DNA from: Wolbachia endosymbiont (group A) of Longitarsus flavicornis
GTDB taxonomy: Bacteria > Pseudomonadota > Alphaproteobacteria > Rickettsiales > Anaplasmataceae
Length of the DNA stretch: 64,000 nt
Direction: 5' to 3'
Assembly: GCF_963931955.1 (NCBI RefSeq)
Contig: NZ_OZ008337.1
Coordinates: 1,302,001-1,366,000, forward strand
Positions 9,334 to 16,650 of this stretch are shown here, piece after piece. The notes beneath the pieces are model-generated. The model saw only the letters and a program-made list of their open reading frames with translations. It made no database searches and had not been told where the DNA came from. A program made the position numbers and the translations under genes. How positions within the stretch are numbered: the stretch's first letter is position 1; every line of letters begins with the position of its first letter.

Positions 9334-9437
9334 ACCGCCATATATAGTGCTCTGCGGTAAATAAGTGTCCAAAATGTGCCATAATGGCTAATTATAAGGT
9401 AATAACCGCGGTGTATAGCAGTTATAAACACGGCGGT
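9334..9437. promoter_or_regulatory. Paired stem-loops between protease and decoration genes
   Basis: The 141-bp gap holds two related hairpins. The first pairs ACCGC (9334-9338) with GCGGT (9354-9358). The second pairs ACCGCGGTGT (9405-9414) with ACACGGCGGT (9428-9437), with one mismatch and a 13-base loop. Both start from the same TAACCGC word. They could be RNA processing or partial termination sites that raise decoration and capsid expression relative to upstream genes. Function is inferred. Confidence 0.5.
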
Positions 9438-9466
9438 AAAAAAATAAAAAAAGGAGAGAAAAAGAC

Positions 9467-9835
9467 ATGATAAGTATAACTGAAGGAAATAATTTAGGCG
9501 ATCTTTTAAAATATGAAGTGTCCAACCTATATTCAAGAGACCAAATAACGGTAGCAAAGGGTCAAAATCTGAAGCTAGGGACAGTTGTTGGTCGTGATAA
9601 AGACAACATGATTAGGATAATAAATCCAATTGCCACAGATGGCACACAAACAGCAATAGGTGTAATAACAAGTGATGTAAATGCGACAGAAAATGCCAAA
9701 GCAGTAATCATTACACGTATAGCAATGCTAGCAGATCATGCAGTTGTATGGCCAGCAAATATCACTGAAGAGCAGAAAACTGCAGCAATAAAGCAACTTG
9801 AAGGACGAGGGATCATTATCCGTAAAGCAGTCTAA
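9467..9835 (+). CDS. Head decoration protein (gpD-like)
   Basis: 122 residues, similar in length to lambda gpD (110). The family layout is seen: N-terminal LLKYEVSNLYSRDQITV, then KGQNLKLGTVVGR (about 36-48), a beta-rich middle with AIGVITSDV, and a C-terminal LEGRGIIIRKAV. These proteins clamp the expanded capsid shell. A strong Shine-Dalgarno (AAGGAGAG, about 9450-9457) precedes the ATG. It follows a hairpin-containing gap and is 44 bp before the major capsid gene. Confidence 0.85.
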   Translation: MISITEGNNLGDLLKYEVSNLYSRDQITVAKGQNLKLGTVVGRDKDNMIRIINPIATDGTQTAIGVITSDVNATENAKAVIITRIAMLADHAVVWPANITEEQKTAAIKQLEGRGIIIRKAV

Positions 9836-9879
9836 GGCTATATTAAACAATAAAAAAACACAAAGGGGGAAAAGAAAAA

Positions 9880-10884
9880 ATGCAAAATCCATTTACAAAT
9901 ACAGCATTTAGCATGACGGCACTAACAAATGCGATGAATATATTGCCGATAAATTATGGACGAGTTGAAAATCTAAATTTGTTTCCAAGTAGGTCAGTAA
10001 GATTTAGACATATTACAATAGAAGAACATAATGGAGTTTTAAGTCTACTACCAACGCAAGTACCAGGGGCACCAGCAACAGTAGGAAAACGTGGTAAAAG
10101 AAAGGTAAGGACATTTACCATTCCTCATATTCCTCATGATGATGTGGTGTTACCAGAAGAAGTGCAAGGAATAAGGGCATTTGGATCAGAGAGTGAACTG
10201 AAAGCGCTGGCAGATGTAATAACTGACCATTTGCAGCTAATGAGAAATAAACATGCAATAACGTTGGAGCATTTGCGTATGGGAGCGCTGAAAGGAATAA
10301 TTTTAGATGCTGATGGGTCAGAATTACTAAATCTGTACAACGAATTTGAAATAACACCAAAAGTAGTAAATTTTGCACTAGGAACAGCAACAACAGATGT
10401 AAAGCGTAAGTGTCTGGAAGTACTCCGGCATATAGAAGATAATCTAAGTGGTGAATATATGACCGGAATTCATGCCTTGGTAAGCCCTGAGTTTTTTGAT
10501 GCATTAACTTCGCATAGTAAAGTGAAAGAAGCATATGAAAGATGGCAAGAAGGAGCAGCGCTAAGGAATGATATGAGGTCAGGATTTACATTCTGTGGAA
10601 TAACATTTGAGGAATATAGAGGGCAAGCAACTGATCCTGAAGGAACGGTGAGAAGATTTATAGAAAGAGATACAGGGCACTGTTTTCCAGTAGGAACAGC
10701 AAGTACATTTACAACATATTTTGCACCAGCAGATTTTAATGAAACGGTAAACACTCTCGGACAGCCACTATATGCAAAACAAGAGCCAAGGAGGTTTGAT
10801 AGAGGAACTGATTTACATACACAGTCAAATCCTCTGCCAATGTGCCACAGACCAGGAACATTAGTAAAAGTCGTTGCAGCATAA
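9880..10884 (+). CDS. Major capsid protein (gpE family)
   Basis: 334 residues, near the 341 of lambda gpE. Recognisable features are NPFTNTAFSMTALTNAMN at the N terminus, FPSRSVRFRHITIEEH (about 36-51), VPGAPATVGKRGKRKVRTF (about 61-79), and a C-terminal NPLPMCHRPGTLVKVV. It forms the icosahedral shell. A strong ribosome-binding site (AAAGGGGGAAAAG) precedes the ATG. No damage is seen, in contrast to the portal. Confidence 0.93.
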   Translation: MQNPFTNTAFSMTALTNAMNILPINYGRVENLNLFPSRSVRFRHITIEEHNGVLSLLPTQVPGAPATVGKRGKRKVRTFTIPHIPHDDVVLPEEVQGIRAFGSESELKALADVITDHLQLMRNKHAITLEHLRMGALKGIILDADGSELLNLYNEFEITPKVVNFALGTATTDVKRKCLEVLRHIEDNLSGEYMTGIHALVSPEFFDALTSHSKVKEAYERWQEGAALRNDMRSGFTFCGITFEEYRGQATDPEGTVRRFIERDTGHCFPVGTASTFTTYFAPADFNETVNTLGQPLYAKQEPRRFDRGTDLHTQSNPLPMCHRPGTLVKVVAA

Positions 10885-10966
10885 CAATACTGGTAGAGTA
10901 ACTACAAGTTGGTGAGGCACAAGAGGACTCTACTAGTATATACCTTATTAGCATACTTATGAAAGA

Positions 10967-11272
10967 ATGCAAGAGAATATTAAGAGATTACTAAAAGATT
11001 GTTTTGCCCATTTAGGAGAAGTGGCTTTGTATAAATCAAAGGATAAGTCATACATGGTACAAGTATTAAAGCAACAGCCAGATAAATTATACGAGATTGG
11101 TGAAGGACAATTTGTGGGAGAGATGCTTTTTCTTGAGGTAAGCATTTTTGATATACTGAGGCCAATTGTAGGAGATATTTTTGTTATAGGTGATTGCAAA
11201 TACAAAATACACACACCACCACTTAGAGATAAATCTGGAATGGTCTGGCGAATCGAAGCGTATGGGGTGTAA
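10967..11272 (+). CDS. Head-tail attachment protein, gpFII-like
   Basis: 101 residues. A small beta-rich protein (LGEVALYKSK, VGEMLFLEVSIFDI, VGDIFVIGDCKYKI, WRIEAYGV) whose layout fits the lambda gpFII/neck family that docks the tail to the packaged head. It directly follows the major capsid gene, where phages of this type keep neck genes. The assignment relies on position and pattern, not on a unique motif. The next gene starts two bases after its stop. Confidence 0.6.
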   Translation: MQENIKRLLKDCFAHLGEVALYKSKDKSYMVQVLKQQPDKLYEIGEGQFVGEMLFLEVSIFDILRPIVGDIFVIGDCKYKIHTPPLRDKSGMVWRIEAYGV

Positions 11273-11273
11273 A

Positions 11274-11774
11274 ATGTCTGTGCATATAGAAGTTGAGGTA
11301 ATAGAAAGTGTAAATGCTAAAAGAAAAAAAATAGAATTAGCAATAGTGAGAGCGTTAAACAGAACAGCACTATGGCTAAAATTGAAGACAGCAAAAGAAA
11401 TTAGTGAGGAAAAGAAGATAAAATTAAGTTTGATAAGAAAGAGATTAAGAATTTTTAAGGCAAAAACTAGCAGATTAGAAGTGTTAATTAGAGCAAATCT
11501 CTATGACATTAGAGCATCAACAATTGGTAAAATACAAAAAACAAGAAGAGGATCGAAAGTAGGAAAGCATGAGTTTATAGGAGGATTTGCAGCAGTTATG
11601 CCAAAAGGAAATAGCGGTATTTTTAAGCGTGAAGGAAGAACAGCATTACCAATAAAGGAAGTTAAATTGTCACTGAAACCAGAGGCTTCAAGGATAATAG
11701 GTAATCTTGTTAATTATGAAGTTGAAGAAGTCTTTACAAAGTTTTTTGAACGTCAATTGAGCTATAAAGGATGA
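11274..11774 (+). CDS. Minor tail protein Z-like
   Basis: 166 residues from the ATG at 11274, chosen because it lies just after the upstream stop; an in-frame ATG at 11190 would lie wholly inside the previous gene. The protein is basic and helical at the N terminus (IELAIVRALNRTALWLKLKTAKEI), with a GFAAVMPKGNSGIFKREGR segment (about residues 102-120) and PIKEVKLSLKPEA. This fits the lambda gpZ/prophage minor tail Z family, needed for tail completion. It overlaps the next gene by 4 bases. Confidence 0.68.
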   Translation: MSVHIEVEVIESVNAKRKKIELAIVRALNRTALWLKLKTAKEISEEKKIKLSLIRKRLRIFKAKTSRLEVLIRANLYDIRASTIGKIQKTRRGSKVGKHEFIGGFAAVMPKGNSGIFKREGRTALPIKEVKLSLKPEASRIIGNLVNYEVEEVFTKFFERQLSYKG

Positions 11775-12247
11775 ATTTGAAAGATTTACATGATAAAATT
11801 TGTACCACGCTGAAGAGAGAAATACCAGCAATACAGACGTGCGAAATTTATCCAACAATAAGGAAAGAATTGATAGCACCGGCAGTATTTGTGGAACTTA
11901 GTGGCTTTGAAAAAGGACATGATCCAGGAACAGAAGAATTAGCGTTGAGAGCAAAATTTGAAGCACGAATTGTAGTTGATGGAACAGTCGAGGATTCCTC
12001 GGTAGTTGTAAGGTCATTAGCAGCAGAAGTAGCAAGAGTAGTAAATAAAAATACTTGGAACGTAAAGAATATTTCTCCTGCTGAATTTCTCTCTGCAGAG
12101 CCTGATGGATTTAGACCCGAATTAGATGCATATTTGGTGTGGATGGTTGATTGGAGTCATCAGCTTCATTTAGGTAAATCAGTATGGGAAGAGGGGAAAA
12201 TTAAGCCACATAAAATAGCAGTAGGAGAAATGCATGTTGGAAAATAA
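11771..12247 (+). CDS. Phage tail protein of unknown role
   Basis: 158 residues, mixed alpha/beta (LHDKICTTLKREIPAIQT, APAVFVELSGFEKGHDPGTEE, LRAKFEARIVVDG, YLVWMVDWSHQLHLG). Size and place between minor tail Z and baseplate V suggest a tail-terminator or tail-completion protein, but I do not recognise a family motif. The frame is intact and coupled to both neighbours (4-base overlap upstream, 14-base overlap downstream). Confidence 0.6.
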   Translation: MNLKDLHDKICTTLKREIPAIQTCEIYPTIRKELIAPAVFVELSGFEKGHDPGTEELALRAKFEARIVVDGTVEDSSVVVRSLAAEVARVVNKNTWNVKNISPAEFLSAEPDGFRPELDAYLVWMVDWSHQLHLGKSVWEEGKIKPHKIAVGEMHVGK

Positions 12248-12698
12248 TTTTGCCATTGCAGAGTTACAGAGAAAAGTAGCGAATATCATTCGTATAGGAG
12301 TTGTAAAAGAAGTAGATTATGAAAAAGCAAAAGTAAGAGTGAAAATAGGAGAATTTTTAACAGATTATTTACCGTGGATAACAAGTAAAGCAGGAAAAGA
12401 TAGAAATTGGTCTTCACCAGGTATCGATGAACAAGTTGTGGTATTTTCTCCTTTTGGTGAACTATCATTAGGAGTGGTATTAGGAGGAATATATCAGAAA
12501 AAATACCCTGCACCAGAGAATAAAAAAGAAATAAATAGTATAAAATTTCAAGATGGGACGAAGTTTACATATGATAAAGGTAAGCATCATTTAGAGATTG
12601 AAGTAGTAGACAAAATAACACTGAAAGCTGGGGGATCGAGAATAGAAATGACAAAAAGTGGAATAAAATTGAAGGCAGATAAAATAAACCTTAATTAA
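12234..12698 (+). CDS. Baseplate assembly protein V (spike)
   Basis: 154 residues. The OB-fold N-terminal half (IRIGVVKEVDYEKAKVRVKI, about 20-39; LPWITSKAGKDRNWSSPG, about 47-64; EQVVVFSPFGELSLGVVLGG) is typical of P2 gpV/Mu gp45-type central spikes. The C-terminal repeats (HLEIEVVDKITLKAGGS, IEMTKSGIKLKADKINLN) would form the triple beta-helix. Such spikes puncture the cell surface when the tail contracts. It is followed immediately by a PAAR protein that would cap the tip. Confidence 0.88.
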   Translation: MLENNFAIAELQRKVANIIRIGVVKEVDYEKAKVRVKIGEFLTDYLPWITSKAGKDRNWSSPGIDEQVVVFSPFGELSLGVVLGGIYQKKYPAPENKKEINSIKFQDGTKFTYDKGKHHLEIEVVDKITLKAGGSRIEMTKSGIKLKADKINLN

Positions 12699-12953
12699 AT
12701 GAATAAATCGGTTGTGCGAGTAGGAGATCATTGTGCAGAAGCAACACTACATTTTTGCGTTAGTGGCAGTAACAATGTTTTTGTAAATGGTAAGCCAGTT
12801 TGCCGAAAAGGAGATAATTTTACAGAAGGTAGAGTATTAACTGAAGGATCAAAAACAGTGTTTGCAAATGGGTTTGGAGTGGGAAGAGTTGGTGATATGG
12901 TTTCTTGTGGTTCCAAGGTGATCAGTGGTAGCAGTAACATTTTTTCAGGATAA
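12699..12953 (+). CDS. PAAR-domain spike-tip protein
   Basis: 84 residues made of a single PAAR-like domain: VVRVGDHCAEA, NNVFVNGKPVCRKGD, SKTVFANGFGVGRVGD, SGSSNIFSG. These small zinc-binding proteins form the sharp cone on the V spike of contractile tails and T6SS. The paired V(N/A)G(K/F)..(C/G)R.GD units and the His/Cys residues suit metal binding. It begins directly after the gpV stop. Confidence 0.87.
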   Translation: MNKSVVRVGDHCAEATLHFCVSGSNNVFVNGKPVCRKGDNFTEGRVLTEGSKTVFANGFGVGRVGDMVSCGSKVISGSSNIFSG

Positions 12954-12982
12954 AATATGCTATACTTATCAAAAATAAAGTT

Positions 12983-14020
12983 ATGAATATGGATATAACT
13001 ACTAGCCTATTAGGAGACATTAGTAATTTAATAGATAGAGCAAAAAATCATCTTTCTGTTCAATTCAATTCTACTCTAGTATTGTTAAACTGGGAAATTG
13101 GCTCTAGAATTGATCAAGATATTCTAAAGCACAAACGTGCAGATTATGGGAAGCAAATCATCTCCCAACTTGCAAAAGAACTTCAGATTAAATATGGACG
13201 TGGTTTTGATAGAGCGTCATTATTTCGTATGGTGCAATTTTCTAAATTCTTTTCTGATCAAGAAATTGTCGCGACACTGTCACAACAATTGAGTTGGTCA
13301 CATTTTGTAGAAATTATTGCAATTTCTGATGAGCTAAAGCGTAATTATTATATAGAAATGTGTCGTATTGAAAGGTGGAGTGTTAGGGCACTACGTAGTA
13401 AAATCGATACTATGTTGTATGAACGTACAGCGCTAGCAAAAAAAACTGAAGAGTTTATAAGAAGGAGTATAAAAAATTTACGTGAAGAAAATATGTTAGC
13501 ACCAGAATTCATTTTTCATGACCCATACTTCCTTAGCTTCATGGAATTGCCATCAAGTTATAGTGAGACTGATCTAGAAAATACAATCTTGGATGAATTG
13601 ACAAAATTTTTACAAGAGTTTGGAAATGATTTTTGTTTTGTAACACGTCAAAAAAGGATGAGTACTAAAACAACTGACAGGTATTTGGACCTGCTATTTT
13701 TTCACAGAGGATTAAAACGCCTTATAGCAATAGAACTAAAAATAGGTCGCTTTGAACCAGCTTATAAAGGACAGATGGAATGGTATTTAAATTGGTTAGA
13801 TAAAAATGAACGAAAAGCAGGTGAAGAAAAACCGTTAGGGATTATTTTATGTGCTGATAAGGATCAAGAGGATATAGAATATCTTGAACTCGAAGGCTCT
13901 AATATTCATGTTGCACAGTATTTAACACAGCTTCCTTCTAAAGAAATTCTTGAAAAGAAGTTGAGAAAGGCTATTTCTATAGCACGTGAAAAACATGCAA
14001 GTATTAAGTCAAATCCATGA
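12983..14020 (+). CDS. DUF1016/YhcG-type PD-(D/E)XK nuclease
   Basis: 345 residues. The N-terminal half matches DUF1016_N (LVLLNWEIGSRI at 32-43, YGKQIISQLAKEL at 55-67, GRGFDRASLFRM, LSWSHFVEII at 103-112). The C-terminal half has the nuclease core: DRYLDLLFFHRGLKR with D236, then AIELKIGRF with E251 and K253, then KGQMEWYLNWLD. This family occurs in mobile DNA and near restriction systems; its exact role is unknown. Its place between PAAR and baseplate W is not part of the tail machine, so it is an inserted cargo gene. Its start lies 29 bp after PAAR, and its 3' end runs into the gpW leader. Confidence 0.88.
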   Translation: MNMDITTSLLGDISNLIDRAKNHLSVQFNSTLVLLNWEIGSRIDQDILKHKRADYGKQIISQLAKELQIKYGRGFDRASLFRMVQFSKFFSDQEIVATLSQQLSWSHFVEIIAISDELKRNYYIEMCRIERWSVRALRSKIDTMLYERTALAKKTEEFIRRSIKNLREENMLAPEFIFHDPYFLSFMELPSSYSETDLENTILDELTKFLQEFGNDFCFVTRQKRMSTKTTDRYLDLLFFHRGLKRLIAIELKIGRFEPAYKGQMEWYLNWLDKNERKAGEEKPLGIILCADKDQEDIEYLELEGSNIHVAQYLTQLPSKEILEKKLRKAISIAREKHASIKSNP

Positions 14021-14027
14021 AAAATAT

Positions 14028-14363
14028 ATGAAAGGAATGGATGCTAAAACAGGAAAAGCGTTAGAAGGAATAGAGCACTTAAAGCAATCGATAATTGATA
14101 TACTGACCACTCCTATTAACAGTAGAATAATGAGGAGAGATTATGGGTCAAGATTATTTGAATTGGTGGATAAGCCAATAAATAGAGATTTAACACTTGA
14201 GATATATGCAGCAACTGCAGAAGCACTGGGGAAATTTGAGAGGAGATTTAAGTTAGAAAAAGTAAAAATGACAGAGGTGAAAGAAGGAAAAGTAACGCTT
14301 GACCTAGAAGGATTATACGTACCAAGTGGGAAAAACATTCGCTTTGATGGAGTCGTAGTATAA
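14028..14363 (+). CDS. Baseplate assembly protein W (gp25-like)
   Basis: About 111 residues from the ATG at 14028 (ATG at 14037 and GTG at 13986 are alternatives; the GTG would overlap the DUF1016 gene by 35 bases). It carries the gp25/gpW signature: IEHLKQSIIDILTTPINSR, IMRRDYGSRLFELVDKP, LTLEIYAATAEAL. gpW joins the baseplate wedges to the sheath in P2-like tails. It is followed after 2 bases by gpJ. The upstream nuclease insertion has probably altered the original start region. Confidence 0.88.
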   Translation: MKGMDAKTGKALEGIEHLKQSIIDILTTPINSRIMRRDYGSRLFELVDKPINRDLTLEIYAATAEALGKFERRFKLEKVKMTEVKEGKVTLDLEGLYVPSGKNIRFDGVVV

Positions 14364-14365
14364 AG

Positions 14366-15166
14366 ATGCAGCAGACTAACATTATTGAGCCACTGAACTT
14401 CGAAGAAATTCTGTCTCGGATGAGGGAAGAGTTGGTGAAGCGTGACGCAAGTTTTACAGCATTAGTTGAAAGTGATCCAGCGATGAAGGTATTAGAAGTA
14501 GCAGCATGGCAAGAACTTTTGCTTAGAGAAAGAATAAATGAAGCAGTAAAGAGTAACTTACTTAAATTTGCGACAGGAGAAGATCTTGATAATTTAGCTG
14601 AGTTTTATGGAGTGGAGAGGCAAAAAGAAGAAGAGGACGAACGATTTAGAAAAAGAATCAAAGCAAAAATAGCAGGTTGGTCAACAGGAGGAAGTAAAGA
14701 ATATTATAGATATCATGCACTTTCAGCAGATAAAAGAGTAAAGGATGCGCTGGTTGAGTCAAAAGTGCCAGGAAGTGTAGAGATCTCAATTTTATCCACA
14801 GAGTTATCCACAGTGCCAGAAGACCTACTTGAAATTGTAAAAAAGCAGGTTACCAGAGATGATATAAGGGTTTTAACAGATACAGTAACAGTAATTGGTT
14901 GCAATATTACGGAAATAGATATTCACAGCAGGATCAGTGTTAATTCACAGGCACTACCAGAAATTATTGAAATAGCAAAGAAACAATTTATCGAAAAATT
15001 TGAGTTAGCAAAGAGATTGGGGTGGAGTGTGACAAGATCATGGATAATAGCGAATTTATTTGTAGATGGTGTAGAAAATGTGGAATTAATCGAGCCAAAA
15101 GAAGATGTTGTGGTGCTAGGTAATGAGTGTGCTGCTTTAAGAAACTTAGAGATTGAGTTGAATTAA
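14366..15166 (+). CDS. Baseplate assembly protein J
   Basis: 266 residues, close to P2 gpJ (302). The pattern ALVESDPAMKVLEVAAWQELLLRERINEA near residues 32-60, then GEDLDNLAEFYGVERQ (about 71-86), then RIKAKIAGWSTGGSKEYYRYHAL (about 96-118), is typical of baseplate J/gp47. It is a wedge protein of the contractile tail. The stop overlaps the next start by one base (TAATG). Confidence 0.9.
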   Translation: MQQTNIIEPLNFEEILSRMREELVKRDASFTALVESDPAMKVLEVAAWQELLLRERINEAVKSNLLKFATGEDLDNLAEFYGVERQKEEEDERFRKRIKAKIAGWSTGGSKEYYRYHALSADKRVKDALVESKVPGSVEISILSTELSTVPEDLLEIVKKQVTRDDIRVLTDTVTVIGCNITEIDIHSRISVNSQALPEIIEIAKKQFIEKFELAKRLGWSVTRSWIIANLFVDGVENVELIEPKEDVVVLGNECAALRNLEIELN

Positions 15167-16326
15167 TGTTATTGCCACCAAATGCAACAAAACAGGAAAA
15201 AGCGCTAGTAGATGCAACGGATTATAAAGTTGATCCAAGTTGCATCAGAGGGTTTAAGTTTAGTCTTAAAGAAGAAACATTGCCGTGGTTGATTGAGGAA
15301 TATGAATTGGGGGAGATACTACGCTGGGTAAAAGATAAAAGAAGAGCGATAGTAGAAGGAGTAAAGTTTCAAAGACTGAGAGGAACCCCAGAATCACTCA
15401 AAATAGCACTAAAATGGGCAAATATAGAAGATATTACAATTATCGAAGAACCACCTGGAAAACATTTTTTTGAGCTGCAAATTGGAATAAAGGATGTGCC
15501 AAATGACTTTTTTGTAGATGCAGTTGTAGAATTGGCAAAGCTGTCATTACCAGCAAGATCAAGGCTAATGAGGATTTTCAATGACCACTACAACATTGAT
15601 AGGTTTATTTTAGATGAAAGCTTTTTTGGAAGTTTGTTATCGGATTACTCGGGGATAAAAATTGAAAAAGATGGACCAGTACTGTCATTCGGTAGAAAGA
15701 ACACATTTGAGCTAAAAAGCTTAAATCCAAATTTTAAGTTTAGCACTTTTCGGATTCATTATGAGCAAGCATTTAGTAATGATGTATATCGATTAGATGT
15801 AGCAGTACTTGGAGAAACAGAGACTCACACAAGGGATTATAAAGGCATTTATGAAAGAAGTCATCAGTGGTACAACTTAAAAGCACTATATCCATTACCA
15901 CAGAGTTTATTACCATCGATTAAATTTGCAAAAGCGCAGATAGTATTATCAGACAGTTGGGATTTAGGAGACATAAATACGTGCTTTCCAGTTAGTAGCG
16001 TAGAAGAAAGAGGAAATAAATTTGTATTGGGAAACGATAAACTTTCAGGGCAACGTTGGAATTTAAAACACAAGCCAATTTTAGAAAGGTTTAGCGTTAC
16101 TCACCACTACAAAATAGAAAACTATACAGATCAGAAGATTACAAAATATGGTTTGGCAGAACACAACGTTTACTATAAAAATGATTTAGATTCAGAGCAA
16201 AAAGACTCAATACACGAATTAGAAAATTACATTTTAGTATTTTACCCGGGAGTACTGAAGTGGCATGAACATCGACATTTGCACAGAAGTTGGAAAGATA
16301 GTCGAATAATATCTCTAATAAGTTAA
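15166..16326 (+). CDS. Tail protein I with long C-terminal extension
   Basis: 386 residues. The first about 170 match the P2 gpI family (LLPPNATKQEKALVDATDY, LPWLIEEYELGEILRWV, GTPESLKIALKWANIED). The last about 215 residues are beta-rich and unlike P2 gpI (177 residues); they include LSDSWDLGDINTCFPVS and end in HEHRHLHRSWKDSRIISLIS. The extension may carry the fibre-attachment function, since no tail fibre gene follows here. The canonical next genes are missing, and the sequence passes into an ankyrin gene. Confidence 0.85.
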   Translation: MLLPPNATKQEKALVDATDYKVDPSCIRGFKFSLKEETLPWLIEEYELGEILRWVKDKRRAIVEGVKFQRLRGTPESLKIALKWANIEDITIIEEPPGKHFFELQIGIKDVPNDFFVDAVVELAKLSLPARSRLMRIFNDHYNIDRFILDESFFGSLLSDYSGIKIEKDGPVLSFGRKNTFELKSLNPNFKFSTFRIHYEQAFSNDVYRLDVAVLGETETHTRDYKGIYERSHQWYNLKALYPLPQSLLPSIKFAKAQIVLSDSWDLGDINTCFPVSSVEERGNKFVLGNDKLSGQRWNLKHKPILERFSVTHHYKIENYTDQKITKYGLAEHNVYYKNDLDSEQKDSIHELENYILVFYPGVLKWHEHRHLHRSWKDSRIISLIS

Positions 16327-16493
16327 GTACTTATATTTAGATACTCATATACTATATTAATAATAGGTAAAAGTGTATGAAATAAAAAGAAAAAGACTTG
16401 CTTTCTTATGCTAAAACAGACATGACTTGAATAGCAGCAGGTAAATATAAGAAATTTATCTAACGCTAGAAAAGCTAATTTTGTGAGGTAAGT

Positions 16494-16650
16494 ATGAAGT
16501 TTAGCAAAGAATCTTTTAGTAAGTTTTTTAAAGAAGTATCAAGTAACGATATTAATAAAAGAAATGAAGAAGGAGAGACGATATTACACCAAGCAGTAGA
16601 AATCTCTGATTACAAAACAGTGAGATTATTAATAAAAAAAGGAGCAGATG
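16494..16650 (+). pseudogene. Ankyrin gene, 5' exon before group II intron
   Basis: 52 codons starting at ATG 16494 (MKFSKESFSKFF), including one ankyrin repeat (GETILHQAVEISDYKTVRLL) that breaks off at KKGAD where the intron begins. Joining 16650 to 18521 restores the repeat in frame as GADVNARDKNGYTPLH. Without splicing, translation ends after four intron codons (GVP then stop). The gene downstream of the intron also carries a frameshift, so the whole locus is probably a pseudogene even when spliced. Confidence 0.75.

Noticed and set aside
10115..10534. 139-codon antisense frame in the capsid gene
   Set aside because: Leu/His-rich translation, no ribosome-binding site, wholly inside a well-conserved gene.
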